64,000 bases of DNA. It comes from Lysinibacillus telephonicus. GTDB taxonomy: Bacteria; Bacillota; Bacilli; Bacillales_A; Planococcaceae. Positions 1 to 9,374 of this stretch are shown piece by piece. A program made the position numbers and the translations under genes. The notes beneath the pieces are model-generated. The model was not told the origin of the DNA. It did not search any database and saw nothing but the letters and a program-made list of their open reading frames with translations. Position 1 is the stretch's first letter. Each line of letters opens with the position of its first letter. Location of the stretch: positions 21,312-85,311 of the forward strand of contig NZ_RXNR01000013.1 in NCBI RefSeq assembly GCF_003966145.1, given 5' to 3'.

Positions 1-25
1 TCTCCTCTTCAAAATGAAGTAAAAG

Positions 26-706
26 CTAATTGGCTAAATGAATTATAAAAAATACAATAGGGGGAATGATTAACGAGGGCAGAAGATTTAAAGTGTTACA
101 TTTCTTAATCCCCAAAATACTTAATCCTGACGCTAAAATTAAAATTCCACCTACAATTGTTACTTCATTCAGAAGGTCATTATTTAATGAATTCTCCATT
201 AAAATAGCAATTAAATAGATGGATCCTTGCCATACGAATAAAACTATACCTGCAACCGCTATCCCGATGCCAAAAGTGGACGCTAGTACAATTGAAGTAA
301 TGCCATCTAACATGCCGTTTGCGAGAAGATATGTATAATCCCCCTTTAATGCTGCTTCCACAGGACCTAAAATCGATAGTGTTCCAATACAAAATAATAA
401 AATTGCAGTCGATAGCCCTTCAGCTAAATTACCCTTTGAGTATTTATTAACTAAAGCATTGAATCTTGATTCCAACTTTAGCTTTTCACCAATCAATCCC
501 CCTAAAGCTAAACTTACAATGAAAAGTACTGGATACTTGCTTGAAGGCAAATGCTGCACGATTGCATTTATTCCTAACCCCATGGCTACTAATCCCATGG
601 CTTGCATAAGAATATCATGATACTCATCTTTTATTCCCTTTTTAAAGATACTTCCAACAATACTTCCAACTATTATCATCATCGTGTTAAAAATGGTTCC
701 AAACAT
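26..706 (-). CDS. DUF554 family membrane protein
   Basis: A 226-residue, very hydrophobic protein with about six or seven predicted membrane segments. It opens with a hydrophobic, glycine-rich stretch (IIVGSIVGSI) and has the glycine-rich GGLIGE loop near residue 70, as in the DUF554/YdfK/YqgA family of Bacillota membrane proteins. The length is typical of the family. The family has no established substrate; a transport role is only a guess. It starts at an ATG about ten bases after GGAG. It lies downstream of the MerR gene in the same direction, but a hairpin with a T-rich tail separates them, so they are probably independent units. Confidence 0.8.
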   Translation of the reverse strand: MFGTIFNTMMIIVGSIVGSIFKKGIKDEYHDILMQAMGLVAMGLGINAIVQHLPSSKYPVLFIVSLALGGLIGEKLKLESRFNALVNKYSKGNLAEGLSTAILLFCIGTLSILGPVEAALKGDYTYLLANGMLDGITSIVLASTFGIGIAVAGIVLFVWQGSIYLIAILMENSLNNDLLNEVTIVGGILILASGLSILGIKKCNTLNLLPSLIIPPIVFFIIHLAN

Positions 707-737
707 TTATTTATTTCTCCTTTACTTTATTTCTAGA

Positions 738-769
738 AATAAAAATAAACCCTCTAGTAACTAGAGGGT
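738..769 (-). terminator. Rho-independent terminator after the MerR gene
   Basis: A perfect 9-bp stem (ACCCTCTAG / CTAGAGGGT) around a TAA loop, followed on the minus strand by a T-rich tract. It sits 8 bases past the stop codon of the MerR regulator. Confidence 0.75.
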
Positions 770-776
770 CAAGTTG

Positions 777-1616
777 CTATTTTGAATAAATGCTAAGATT
801 AAGAGTGGCAAACGGTAATAATAATTCTGTTACATATTTTTCCACATCATTTGTAATACCGTAATCAATCAGTGTTATTTCCATCGAGTCATCGATCAGT
901 TCATATTGATGTTCTTTCATATATGAAAGCAATTTTTTATAATATTTTGCTGCATCCATATGGGTTCCTTTAAATCGAATTCTTAAATACTCTCTTTCTG
1001 GTATAACAATAGAAGAAGACTCTATCTGGTCTCCTTCTTCTAGCACCATGAAAACACTTGAATATTTATCAAATTTATTAGCTATTAAATTAGAACTCGA
1101 AATAGAGAGTCCTATTTTCCCTAAGAAAATTTCCCCGTTTATGCCAAAACTATTCCTTAATTCTGTAATAGGTATTTCAATATCGTCTCCAATAACATAT
1201 TCCTGTCGTAAATATGCTACTCGCATTTTAGGAAGCTTTACTTCCGATATTTTATCTAAAGGTGTACTAATGGCGTCTTGAATTTGCAATAAACGGCGGG
1301 AAATTTTAGTCTCAATGATCTCCAATTCCCGCTTCTTTTTAGCAACTTCGGTCTCCTGCTTCTTTAGCATTTCTATAAGCGTGTCCACTTCCCTATAGTT
1401 AAAAAAATCGATAATTTCACTTATTGGCAAATCTAAAGCCCTCAAATATTTTATTGAATTCAGCCTTTCAAACTGCTGCGTCGAATAATATCGATAGTTG
1501 GTCTTTTTATCAATAAATTCTGGACGTAAAAGACCAATCTCGTCATAATACCTAAGTGTTGCAATTTTCACCTTAAATAGCTTCGATACTTCCCCAATAG
1601 TAAAATACTCTTTCAT
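777..1616 (-). CDS. MerR-family regulator with a GyrI-like ligand domain
   Basis: A 279-residue regulator. Residues 1-70 form a MerR winged helix ([13 protein letters not shown], then [11 protein letters not shown] and the YRYYS wing). A coiled coil follows at about 75-115, then a C-terminal GyrI-like/BmrR-type effector domain that in relatives binds hydrophobic cations or drugs. I chose the internal ATG at 1616 because AAGGAGTC lies six bases upstream of it. An in-frame start 12 codons earlier lacks such a site. The effector is unknown. Neighbouring genes do not include an obvious multidrug pump, so the target is unclear. Confidence 0.85.
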   Translation of the reverse strand: MKEYFTIGEVSKLFKVKIATLRYYDEIGLLRPEFIDKKTNYRYYSTQQFERLNSIKYLRALDLPISEIIDFFNYREVDTLIEMLKKQETEVAKKKRELEIIETKISRRLLQIQDAISTPLDKISEVKLPKMRVAYLRQEYVIGDDIEIPITELRNSFGINGEIFLGKIGLSISSSNLIANKFDKYSSVFMVLEEGDQIESSSIVIPEREYLRIRFKGTHMDAAKYYKKLLSYMKEHQYELIDDSMEITLIDYGITNDVEKYVTELLLPFATLNLSIYSK

Positions 1617-1891
1617 AAAAGACTCCTTCATCATATGAATACAGAGAATCAACGTACTTATATTTTACAATAGATTCAATACTAAGAAAGATTTTTCGGT
1701 AATTTTGAGTACCAGATTCAAGGGCAAGCTCTGTTCAGTCTCTTGAATATTATTATGGAAACTTTTAACTCTCCCATTCTCACAACAGATTCCGCCTATG
1801 CTATAATATTTAGCAAAATATATTGTAAATTTTTTTCATTTATGGGTAATGTAATAACTTACCTATTTAAATAAAACAATGGGGTGGTAAA

Positions 1892-2605
1892 ATGAGTTTT
1901 TTTAAAAAATTATTAGGAACACATGAAAAAACACCTGAACAAATAGAGAAAGAAAGACAAAAACAAGAGGAACTACGCCAAGTAAAAGAGGAATTAGCAG
2001 TAAAATTAGGAGTTAACGTCATTGAAAAAGAAGATAAAAAAATTTTACAAGAGAAATACATTGGCACAGGCTTTGGAAAAAGCTCCCTATTTTCTCTCTA
2101 TAAAGATTCTATCGTTTATTTCGAAAAATACGTCTTACGTTCCAATGAAAAATTTTTACTTTCTATAATTGCAGAATACGATAAAACAGTGGATCGTGAA
2201 ATTAAGGGATTGTTAATAGCTACCGATCAACGATTAGTATTCGTTAGTAGTCGTGGTAGAAATAAACAATTTTTTTATGAAGAATTCGATTATAGAAGTA
2301 TGAATGGCATAACACAAGCAAAAGACGGTTTGTTTGAAAATGAACTCTATATCGATCTAGGAATAAGCCGTAAGAAATTCGACAATTTAATGCCATTTGA
2401 ACGGTTAAGAGATTTTATAAATATTGTTATGAATCAAATCCACATGGTTCGTGATACGCTTAGAACAACAACAGTTTCATTTTCTACTGTTGCAGTATCA
2501 GATAAGTACGCAGCACTTGAAAAACTCGGAAAATTAAAAGAACAAGGCATTTTAACTGAAGAAGAATTCGAAAAAGAGAAAAAGAAAATTTTAAATCAAG
2601 GTTGA
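1892..2605 (+). CDS. SHOCT-domain protein with a PH-like domain
   Basis: A 237-residue cytoplasmic protein. Residues 10-50 are a charged helix rich in Lys, Glu and Gln. The middle (about 60-190) resembles a bacterial PH-like (YokE type) fold with strands such as LLIATDQRLVFVS. The last 30 residues (ALEKLGKLKEQGILTEEEF and on) are a textbook SHOCT motif, a short oligomerisation element often found at protein ends. GGGGTGG lies six bases before the ATG. The function is unknown. It is preceded by a TATAAT-like box near 1802 but no confident -35. Confidence 0.7.
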   Translation: MSFFKKLLGTHEKTPEQIEKERQKQEELRQVKEELAVKLGVNVIEKEDKKILQEKYIGTGFGKSSLFSLYKDSIVYFEKYVLRSNEKFLLSIIAEYDKTVDREIKGLLIATDQRLVFVSSRGRNKQFFYEEFDYRSMNGITQAKDGLFENELYIDLGISRKKFDNLMPFERLRDFINIVMNQIHMVRDTLRTTTVSFSTVAVSDKYAALEKLGKLKEQGILTEEEFEKEKKKILNQG

Positions 2606-2908
2606 GAATATAACTGTCTTGGAAAATTACCTCTCTCTATTCTTTAAAAAAGGTTATTTCATATTCATACTCTATCAACTAATGAAAATGTAGATGATTA
2701 TTGTTGTAATGCCCTTGCAGGATCAAATTTCTTCATAACTAACTACTGTTAAGCTCACCATGAAATAATTAGAGAATGATATGTAAATTAAAATAGAAAT
2801 ATCCTAACCTGGATACCCCATGATAAATATGCATAATCTGTATCAGATTCGGGAAATGAAAGTAATTTTAGCAGCTGACTTTTTATGAATTGGATTAGGG
2901 GGAGGAAA
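2606..2908. other. Intergenic stretch with no recognisable feature
   Basis: About 300 bases of low-complexity A+T-rich sequence between the SHOCT gene and the next small gene. I see no stable hairpin, tRNA or open frame with a ribosome site. It presumably holds the promoter of the 2909 gene. Confidence 0.4.
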
Positions 2909-3238
2909 ATGAAAAAATTAGTTATATTTAATGTATTATTTTGTATATTGGTAATTTTCGTCAGTAATTATTATTATAATTCTAAATCTAAAAAAGCTGT
3001 CGCATACTTTTATGCTGAAAATAATATTGAAACTAACTATGGCGTAGATAGGGAAAATTTAATACCCAAGGAAATTAACTATCTTCCAGGAATAGGATTG
3101 TTTGAAATAGAAGTTATAGATAAAGATACCGAAAATATTTATTTTTTTGAGGTAGATATAAGGGATGATTTTTCATTATTTTATATAAAAGATCTTACAG
3201 ATATTCACAATGAAAATATTAGAGAGATTAATGGATAA
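2909..3238 (+). CDS. Small membrane-anchored protein of unknown function
   Basis: A 109-residue protein with one N-terminal hydrophobic helix (about residues 4-24) followed by KSKK, which fits a membrane anchor or uncleaved signal, and an acidic soluble domain. I placed the start at the ATG at 2909 because GGGGGAGG lies just upstream; an in-frame ATG 24 bases earlier has no ribosome site. It is six bases upstream of the lipoprotein gene at 3245 and likely co-transcribed with it. I do not recognise the family. Base composition is markedly A+T-rich, consistent with an accessory gene. Confidence 0.6.
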   Translation: MKKLVIFNVLFCILVIFVSNYYYNSKSKKAVAYFYAENNIETNYGVDRENLIPKEINYLPGIGLFEIEVIDKDTENIYFFEVDIRDDFSLFYIKDLTDIHNENIREING

Positions 3239-3244
3239 TTTATT

Positions 3245-3760
3245 ATGAATAAATTTATGTATTTGTTAATTGCTGTTTTAATGTTTTTAATCGGTGGTTG
3301 CTCAAATAATAAAATAACCTTTGAAGAAACTGTGAATATAGGAGTTGTTGGTACTTTAGAGGAATTCCGATATGAAAATGTTCATTTTGAATCATTGGGA
3401 GTTGAGGATTTATTACTTCAAGACGATTTAAAAAATAAATATTCAACAATTATGATTGAAGATGATTACTTTAATACTGTTACTCAAATTGAGTATATTG
3501 AACGATTTGAAAGCTTACAAATACCAATTGTATTTGTAGATTCTACTAAAGGGTATGCTCCCTTTAGTAAACCTTCTAAAAATGCAACAACAAAACAAAC
3601 TTATGATGAATATAATGATCATCCTAAAAAAATGACCGTAATGTTAACCTATCAATTGCCTGCTGCCACACAAGGTTTTATGGTGGGATATCCTCAAGAC
3701 GAAACACTTTCACAAGAAGATTTTGAAAAAATTATAGAACGAATCTATAGCAACAAGTAG
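3245..3760 (+). CDS. Predicted lipoprotein of unknown function
   Basis: A 171-residue protein with a lipoprotein signal: a short basic start, a hydrophobic core and a lipobox LIGGC with Cys19 as the predicted lipidated residue. The mature part is acidic and has no motif I recognise. It follows the small membrane protein by six bases, so the two are probably one transcript and both would face the outside of the membrane. The upstream ribosome site is weak, which fits translational coupling. It is not a substrate-binding protein by length (these are usually over 280 residues). Confidence 0.65.
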   Translation: MNKFMYLLIAVLMFLIGGCSNNKITFEETVNIGVVGTLEEFRYENVHFESLGVEDLLLQDDLKNKYSTIMIEDDYFNTVTQIEYIERFESLQIPIVFVDSTKGYAPFSKPSKNATTKQTYDEYNDHPKKMTVMLTYQLPAATQGFMVGYPQDETLSQEDFEKIIERIYSNK

Positions 3761-3854
3761 CACTCTCATTCGCCATATCAAAGAATTGTGAGAAGATTTA
3801 CGCTTGAGCAGGAATTAATATAGTCTCACTCTTTCTTGTAATAAGGGAGGAAAC

Positions 3855-4763
3855 ATGGAAACAAGAGTAATTGTTGATTTTTATGCTGATTACTACCTAA
3901 AGAATAAGCTTGAAGAATTCTTTTATAAATATGGAATTCAATTGACTTTTCCGGAGAAACGAAAACACAGTTCTGAAGTTTATGTCGAAGTTCCAATTAA
4001 TCTAAATGAGAGATTAACTGTTGATACACTCGCAAGAATCATTTCCATTTTAGAGAGTGAATTCAATTTATCATGTGGTGAGGCTTTATCCTTTAAATTT
4101 GATGATGAAGATTTTAAGCCATCTCCTTTTTTTGAGTTAAGATCAACCGGTAATTCTCAAAAAGTATTTTTAGAACATAAAAAAGATGGAATTGAATGGA
4201 AGACAATATGTAATTATTGCGGACTTCAAGCAAAAGTTCAAAACTCTGCTTTAGTTATAGATACTTCTAAAATTGGAGACCGATATATGGTAAATGTCGG
4301 TATTGATTATTGGGTTGTTTCGGAGAAAATGGCCATTCTAATGGAAAAGTGGAATATAACGGGTTATAAATTGCAAGAAGTGATACATATCGGTAAAAAG
4401 ACAGCTCAACCAGCATTTCAAATAATTCCGACTAGCATTCTTCCATCATGGAGCTCCGAAATGAAACACTATTATTTTATTACAGAAACAAATGATCAAT
4501 GTTCTATATGTAACATAAGAGGTCGGATTGATTACCCTTATCACTATAATAAAATTGATATTGAGCAGAATCCAATCAAAGATATAAATATCCTTCAAGA
4601 GTGGAAGTCAAACGGACAATGGGCATATCATCCAATTTTTTTAAGTAAAAGATTCCGAGACCTACTTATTGATAATGGAATCACTCGTGATGTAAGAAAT
4701 ATGTACGATAATAATTACAAATCAAAAGATTGGTTATTTGACCCAGTAATTATTGTTGATTAG
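3855..4763 (+). CDS. Uncharacterised protein with two CxxC knuckles
   Basis: A 302-residue soluble protein behind AAGGGAGG and an ATG. It has two CxxC pairs, CNYC near residue 118 and CSIC near 218, that could make a zinc knuckle or ribbon. The last 60 residues (PIFLSKRFRDLL and on) vaguely recall immunity-protein families of contact-dependent systems, but I cannot support that and there is no toxin gene beside it. No signal peptide or membrane segment is visible. Low G+C and unrecognised neighbours suggest an accessory gene. Confidence 0.6.
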   Translation: METRVIVDFYADYYLKNKLEEFFYKYGIQLTFPEKRKHSSEVYVEVPINLNERLTVDTLARIISILESEFNLSCGEALSFKFDDEDFKPSPFFELRSTGNSQKVFLEHKKDGIEWKTICNYCGLQAKVQNSALVIDTSKIGDRYMVNVGIDYWVVSEKMAILMEKWNITGYKLQEVIHIGKKTAQPAFQIIPTSILPSWSSEMKHYYFITETNDQCSICNIRGRIDYPYHYNKIDIEQNPIKDINILQEWKSNGQWAYHPIFLSKRFRDLLIDNGITRDVRNMYDNNYKSKDWLFDPVIIVD

Positions 4764-5119
4764 AAAATCATATTTTCCAATAAAAGCTATTTTGAATCAG
4801 TTATTACTAATTCCTGAGCTATACTAAAAATTTAATCGATCTGGATAGCTTGATTTAATCTAATTTTACAAAAATCTTACACAAGTGGATCTTCAAACAA
4901 CACTGGTTCATTACGCTCACTTGCTATACAGGAACGAGATGAAAGTCAAGCTGTATAAGTACAAATAACAAATAATTGGGTACCAAATAGGTACCTACTA
5001 TTTATTTTTTAACTATTTTTATCTTTTTCTTAAATAAACAAAACAGCCTTAAACCCTTTATATAAAAGGATTTAAGGCTGTTTTCGATGATAGTTTCTTT
5101 TTCTAAAACTACCTTATGA
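4764..5119. other. Intergenic region between an orphan gene and tRNA-Arg
   Basis: About 350 bases without a gene. The only clear structure is the terminator hairpin at 5041-5084; the rest shows no open frame with a ribosome site. Confidence 0.4.
5041..5084 (-). terminator. Terminator downstream of tRNA-Arg
   Basis: A long stem AAACAGCCTTAAA / TTTAAGGCTGTTT with an A+T-rich interior and T-rich flanks on both sides. It lies about 35 bases past the 3' end of the minus-strand tRNA and could work in both directions. Confidence 0.75.
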
Positions 5120-5193
5120 CGTCCCAGGAGGGATTCGAACCCCCGACCGTACGCTTAGAAGGCGTATGCTCTATCCAGCTGAGCTACTGAGAC
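5120..5193 (-). tRNA. tRNA-Arg (anticodon TCT)
   Basis: A 74-base cloverleaf on the minus strand. The seven-base acceptor stem is GTCTCAG / CTGGGAC with one G-T pair. The D arm begins TAGCTCAGCTGG. The anticodon stem TACGC / GCGTA holds the loop CTTCTAA (anticodon TCT, reading AGA). The T arm contains GGTTCGAATCC. CCA is not encoded. Confidence 0.95.
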
Positions 5194-5320
5194 ATTGGTC
5201 AAACATGGTAATAACCATTAAAGACAATTATTATTATATGTGCATTACAGGAGAATGTCAACGGTATTTTAAAAATAAATGAAAATTTTTCTTATTTTTT
5301 TCTGAAAGCATTAATCTTTG

Positions 5321-5827
5321 TTACTCATCTAAAGGAAATCGTTTCGTAAAGATCTCTTCTCCTGTATCCGTATACCCTGTAACTTTCCAAGATTGATCGG
5401 CAAACTCAACTATAGCATAGCTTTTTTCATCAATGCCTCGGGGCTTTAGGAGGCTTCCTGGATTCACAAATAATATATTATCCACTAATTCTGTTCCTAA
5501 TACATGTGAATGGCCGAAAAATGCTGCATCAGCTTCAACCTCTTTGGCACGATATAGCAAGTTCATTGTTGTTGACTTTACATTTAGCAAATGACCATGA
5601 GCAACAAATATCTTTAAGCCCTCTACATTGAACAGTTCCTTTTCAGGATAGCGGGAATCGTGGTCGCAATTGCCGCGCACCCGTTTTGCACCTTCTAAAT
5701 AAGGATGATCAAATGGCAGCTCACTATCCCCACAGTGGATGATTGCATCGACATCTAAATGTGCATCCCGTACACGCTTTATTACCTCAGCATCCCCATG
5801 TGTATCACTCATTACTAATAATTTCAC
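5321..5827 (-). CDS. ysnB: YfcE/YsnB-type metallophosphodiesterase
   Basis: A 168-residue calcineurin-like phosphoesterase of the YfcE/MJ0936 group, which bind two metal ions and hydrolyse phosphodiesters in vitro. All metal-binding blocks are present in order: SDTHGD, HCGDSE, GNCDHD, AHGH and FGHSH. I used the GTG at 5827, ten bases after AAAGGAGA. The upstream ATG would add 29 residues unlike the family and contains no ribosome site. The gene is in the same place as B. subtilis ysnB, downstream of rph and rdgB, although a hairpin at 5983-6012 may partly separate it from them. Confidence 0.88.
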   Translation of the reverse strand: MKLLVMSDTHGDAEVIKRVRDAHLDVDAIIHCGDSELPFDHPYLEGAKRVRGNCDHDSRYPEKELFNVEGLKIFVAHGHLLNVKSTTMNLLYRAKEVEADAAFFGHSHVLGTELVDNILFVNPGSLLKPRGIDEKSYAIVEFADQSWKVTGYTDTGEEIFTKRFPLDE

Positions 5828-5982
5828 ACTTAGGTCTCCTTTAATAAATGGTTTACCAATAAGAAGCATTCTTCGCCTATACCAGTGAAATAGACACTTG
5901 TTACAAGTATACACTCATTCTTAAGCAGCTTGATGTCTTAAACAAATACTTCTTCCAAAAACTTAGCACCTTTTAAATGAAT

Positions 5983-6012
5983 CAAAACCACCCGATACCA
6001 AAAAGTACCGGG
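5983..6012 (-). terminator. Terminator after rph-rdgB
   Basis: On the minus strand CCCGGTAC, a TTTTTG loop, then GTATCGGG form a stem with one G-U pair, followed by GGTTTTGATT. It lies 80 bases past the rdgB stop codon. Confidence 0.5.
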
Positions 6013-6091
6013 CTAATTTCATTTTACCAAATAATTATTAAACTTTCAGGTATTTCTCGCTAAATAATGAGTAAAATTCCGTGCAACTAGT

Positions 6092-6685
6092 TTATTTTAA
6101 CAAATTCGGCAATTCTTCAGCAAGTTTACGAATAGCATTGCCACGGTGTGAAATGGCTCCTTTTTCTTCAGGAGACAATTCAGCCATTGCGCGCCCTAGT
6201 TCTGGAACGTAAAAAATTGGGTCGTAACCAAAACCATTTGTACCGCGCTTCTCATGTAAGATGACGCCCTCACATGTTCCAAAAACCGTGTATGTTTCAA
6301 TGCCAGGTCCTGCAATGGCTAATGCACAGCAAAAACGAGCTGTACGTTTATCATCTGGGACCTCCTGCATTTTCTCTAGTACCTTTACGATATTTGCTTC
6401 ATCATCATGGTCGCCTGCATAGCGGGCAGAATATACGCCTGGTTCCCCCCCTAATGCATCAATTGCTAAACCACTATCGTCTGCAATAACAAGCTTATTA
6501 AGCTCACGCGAAAGCGTCTCAGCCTTTAAAACGGCATTTTCTTCGAAGGTTGTCCCTGTTTCTTCAATTTCCATATCTGGCGCCACATCGAACATTGTTA
6601 CGACTTCATAGCCTAGAGGACCAAAAAGAGCTTCAAAATCTTTTGCTTTTCCTTTATTTTTCGTTGCGATTACTACCTGTTTCAT
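6092..6685 (-). CDS. rdgB: XTP/dITP pyrophosphatase (house-cleaning NTPase)
   Basis: A 197-residue Ham1/RdgB-family nucleotidase that removes ITP, XTP and dITP from the nucleotide pool. The N-terminal ATKNKGK nucleotide loop, [11 protein letters not shown] near residue 45, the catalytic ADDSGL around 68, [14 protein letters not shown] near 152 and the terminal SHRGNA are all present. Its ATG follows directly on the TAA stop of rph with no gap, and its ribosome site (GGAGG) lies inside the end of rph, so the two are translationally coupled. The same order occurs in B. subtilis (rph-ysnA). Confidence 0.95.
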   Translation of the reverse strand: MKQVVIATKNKGKAKDFEALFGPLGYEVVTMFDVAPDMEIEETGTTFEENAVLKAETLSRELNKLVIADDSGLAIDALGGEPGVYSARYAGDHDDEANIVKVLEKMQEVPDDKRTARFCCALAIAGPGIETYTVFGTCEGVILHEKRGTNGFGYDPIFYVPELGRAMAELSPEEKGAISHRGNAIRKLAEELPNLLK

Positions 6686-7444
6686 TTATGCTTCCTCCTT
6701 CAAAGAACCTACAAGGTTTGCTGCTTCTCCAAGTACCTCTTTTTGAATGGCAATTAGTTCAGAAATACCTTTCTCACCCAAGTCCAGTAATGTGTTAAGT
6801 TCATCACGAGAGAAAGTTGCCTCTTCCCCTGTCCCTTGTATTTCTACAAAGCGTCCTGCACCTGTCATGACAAGATTCATATCAACAGCTGCTGCAACAT
6901 CCTCAACATAGTTCAAATCTAAAATAGGGCCTAATTCATCAATGATCCCGACACTTGTTGCAGCTAAAAAGTCTACAATGGGGAATTTTGCAAACGGTTT
7001 TATTTCATGGATTTTTGCAATGGCAATTGTTAAAGCGACAAATGCACCTGTTATTGATGCAGTACGAGTGCCGCCATCTGCTTGAATAACATCACAATCA
7101 ATCCATACTGTTTTTTCACCCAGCGCTTCTAAATCAACAATGGCGCGCAAAGCTCGGCCAATTAAACGCTGAATTTCCATCGTACGGCCATTCACTTTAC
7201 CACGCGAAGAATCACGTTGTGTACGTTCAGCTGTCGCTCTTGGCAGCATAGAATATTCTGCAGTGATCCATCCTTTACCCTGACCTCGTAAAAACCCAGG
7301 CACTCTATCTTCAATTGTTGCAGTACATATAACCTTTGTATTCCCTACTTTTATAAGTACAGATCCTTCTGGATGCATTAAATAATTTTTTTCGATGTTT
7401 ACTGGTCTTAATTGGTCAACCTCTCGTCCATCATGTCTTGTCAT
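6686..7444 (-). CDS. rph: Ribonuclease PH
   Basis: A 252-residue phosphorolytic 3'-5' exonuclease that trims tRNA 3' ends. The hexamer-forming RNase PH fold is recognisable from MTRHDGR, the [16 protein letters not shown] stretch, [13 protein letters not shown] and the [15 protein letters not shown] phosphate-binding region. The start is the ATG at 7444 with GAGGAGG seven bases upstream; a longer in-frame start adds 13 residues unlike the family. In B. subtilis gerM lies between racE and rph, but here only about 530 non-coding bases do. Confidence 0.95.
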   Translation of the reverse strand: MTRHDGREVDQLRPVNIEKNYLMHPEGSVLIKVGNTKVICTATIEDRVPGFLRGQGKGWITAEYSMLPRATAERTQRDSSRGKVNGRTMEIQRLIGRALRAIVDLEALGEKTVWIDCDVIQADGGTRTASITGAFVALTIAIAKIHEIKPFAKFPIVDFLAATSVGIIDELGPILDLNYVEDVAAAVDMNLVMTGAGRFVEIQGTGEEATFSRDELNTLLDLGEKGISELIAIQKEVLGEAANLVGSLKEEA

Positions 7445-7608
7445 AATTGTCCTCCTCGTTGTTTCGCGCCCCCATATTAACATAATTTAAATTAAAGTAC
7501 CATACACACCATTAATTTGAAACTATTTCGAAAACGCCAACACAAGCTTGTTTCACAATTAAAAACGATATATAGAGTTTCTACACACCGCTTAATTGAG
7601 GTATCCTT

Positions 7609-7636
7609 ATTATATAATATTGTTTCTACATAACAA
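7609..7636 (-). promoter_or_regulatory. Candidate sigma-A promoter for rph-rdgB
   Basis: On the minus strand TTGTTA (7631-7636) and TATAAT (7609-7614) are separated by 16 bases. It points at rph, 165 bases downstream. Confidence 0.35.
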
Positions 7637-7928
7637 TATTAGCTAATACCACTTGTACATGTAATAAATCGGTTGGTTTAGTTAATATTTCCCAATAACT
7701 ATATATTTTTTGTTTAGCCATAATCACCTACACCCTCGAACCTCGCATCATCTGAATATTAACTGGAGCTAATCCAATAATCATTTAATCTTCAATTGCC
7801 CAGGAAATTTTACTGTGCCCACCATCACTAATATAATTGTATTTTTGTTCCTTTTGCCTCTTCCGCTAGACGATTTGTTTGGGAAAAAATTGTTGCACTC
7901 ACACTCAAATGATTTTATTATTTTCGAA

Positions 7929-7976
7929 TAAAAAAATAAAACTAGATATTCAAACTCAAAAAGTTTGAATACCTAG
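7929..7976 (-). terminator. Terminator of racE
   Basis: On the minus strand a long stem, CTAGGTATTCAAACT with AGTTTGAATATCTAG (one mismatch), closes a short loop and is followed by TTTTATTTTTTTATT. It starts a few bases past the racE stop. Confidence 0.85.
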
Positions 7977-7980
7977 TAGA

Positions 7981-8775
7981 TTATAGTTTTATACGACGTA
8001 TGTCTAAATTTGATTTTTTAAGCCAATTTTCAGCGATTGAGCGAAAAATTGGTACTGACCCTGTTGAATAGAAAATATGATGCGGCTCTTTTGTAGAAGT
8101 ACAGAGCTGATCATTATACTCTAATAAGTCTTTTACATCCCTTGCAGTTTCCTCTGCTGAGGATAGGACCACAACATCGGGTCCAACCACTTTTTCGATA
8201 TGATGCTGGATAATTGGATAATGTGTACATCCTAATATAACTGTATCAAATTTTTTATTGGCTAGCGGCTTTAAACCTTTTGCTACTAAGTCGAATGCAA
8301 ATTGTCCTTCATATTCTCCACTTTCTACAAGTGGGACGAACGTCGGACATGCAAGAGGAATTATTTTCGCCTTCGTACTTAAAGAAAGCAGCGCATTTTC
8401 ATATGCACCACTTTTAATTGTACCTTCTGTTGCAAGTACGACGATTTCGTTTCGTTTTGTTTTTTTCTCAGCAGCACGTGCACCAGCATTTATAACTCCA
8501 ATTACAGGAATCGATAAATTTTTTTGCAAGCTATCTAACGCTACTGCGGTTGCTGTATTGCATGCAATGACAAGCATTTTAATATTCATCTTTTGTAATA
8601 CATTTGCCATTTGCCATGTGAATTTTAATACTTCTTGCCTGTTTCTTGGTCCATATGGACATCTTGCAGTATCACCAATATAATAAATAGTTTCATATGG
8701 TAAAACTTCCATCATTCGCTTTGCAACTGTTAAGCCGCCAACACCTGAATCAATAACGCCAATCGGTGCATTCAC
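7981..8775 (-). CDS. racE: Glutamate racemase
   Basis: A 264-residue cofactor-independent racemase that supplies D-glutamate for peptidoglycan. Catalytic cysteines sit at Cys72 (ACNTATA) and Cys183 (LGCTHYP), with His185 beside the second; Asp9-Ser10 of IDSGVGG bind substrate. The start is a GTG preceded by GAGGCGG. It lies 10 bases after the MarR gene, as in the B. subtilis ysmB-racE pair, and a strong terminator follows. Confidence 0.95.
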   Translation of the reverse strand: MNAPIGVIDSGVGGLTVAKRMMEVLPYETIYYIGDTARCPYGPRNRQEVLKFTWQMANVLQKMNIKMLVIACNTATAVALDSLQKNLSIPVIGVINAGARAAEKKTKRNEIVVLATEGTIKSGAYENALLSLSTKAKIIPLACPTFVPLVESGEYEGQFAFDLVAKGLKPLANKKFDTVILGCTHYPIIQHHIEKVVGPDVVVLSSAEETARDVKDLLEYNDQLCTSTKEPHHIFYSTGSVPIFRSIAENWLKKSNLDIRRIKL

Positions 8776-8785
8776 AAAAACCGCC

Positions 8786-9244
8786 TCAATCCTCTACCAT
8801 TTGTAAATGTAGTTTATATAGTAATTTTGATAACATTTCTATTTCCTGATTATCAAAATCTACTAAAAGTTCATGTAAGTAGTTCTGCCTTTTTTCGATA
8901 ACTTCTTGAATGATTCTTTCTCCCTCTTCAAGCAAATGTATGTGTACAACTCGGCGGTCTTGATCATCACGAATGCGCACTACTAATTCACTTTTTTCCA
9001 TACGATCAACTAAATCAGTTGTCGTACTAAAAGCCAAATACATTTTATTCGATAATTCCCCAATTGTCATATCGCCCGATTCATGTAACCATTGAAGCGC
9101 AATAAATTGTGGAGGTGTAATCGTGTAATTGCTTAATATTTCTCTGCCTTTTTGTTTAATTAAATGTGATATATAGCGTAGTTCTTTTTCTAAAAATGCT
9201 ACTGTACCATGGCTGCGCATTTCGTTGTTACTCATTAAGTGCAT
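8786..9244 (-). CDS. ysmB: MarR-family transcriptional regulator
   Basis: A 152-residue winged-helix regulator. The DNA-binding core is visible from ITPPQFIALQWLHESGDMTI through the recognition helix and the wing RIRDDQDRRVVHIHL (about residues 45-110), flanked by dimerisation helices. GAGGAG lies three bases before the first ATG and 12 before the next in-frame ATG, so the exact start is uncertain by three residues. It corresponds in position to B. subtilis ysmB, upstream of racE. Its ligand and targets are unknown. Confidence 0.85.
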   Translation of the reverse strand: MHLMSNNEMRSHGTVAFLEKELRYISHLIKQKGREILSNYTITPPQFIALQWLHESGDMTIGELSNKMYLAFSTTTDLVDRMEKSELVVRIRDDQDRRVVHIHLLEEGERIIQEVIEKRQNYLHELLVDFDNQEIEMLSKLLYKLHLQMVED

Positions 9245-9374
9245 TCACTCCTCAAGAATCAAATCCGTCTCAGCTACTTTTGAACTTGTGTGTACACTTA
9301 GGGACAAAAAATTTTTGCTGAAATGAAGTTAATTCTATTTTGAAGTGTTTTAAGCGAAATAGCAAGCATCCATT

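Larger units (their letters stand above)
7445..7980. other. Gap between racE and rph (gerM site in B. subtilis)
   Basis: About 530 bases without an open frame carrying a ribosome site. It holds a candidate rph promoter (7609-7636) and the racE terminator (7929-7976). I see no residual GerM-like coding sequence in either strand. Confidence 0.5.

Noticed and set aside
8258..8683. A 141-codon plus-strand frame opposite racE
   Set aside because: It is antisense to a gene with complete catalytic motifs and has no ribosome site of its own.
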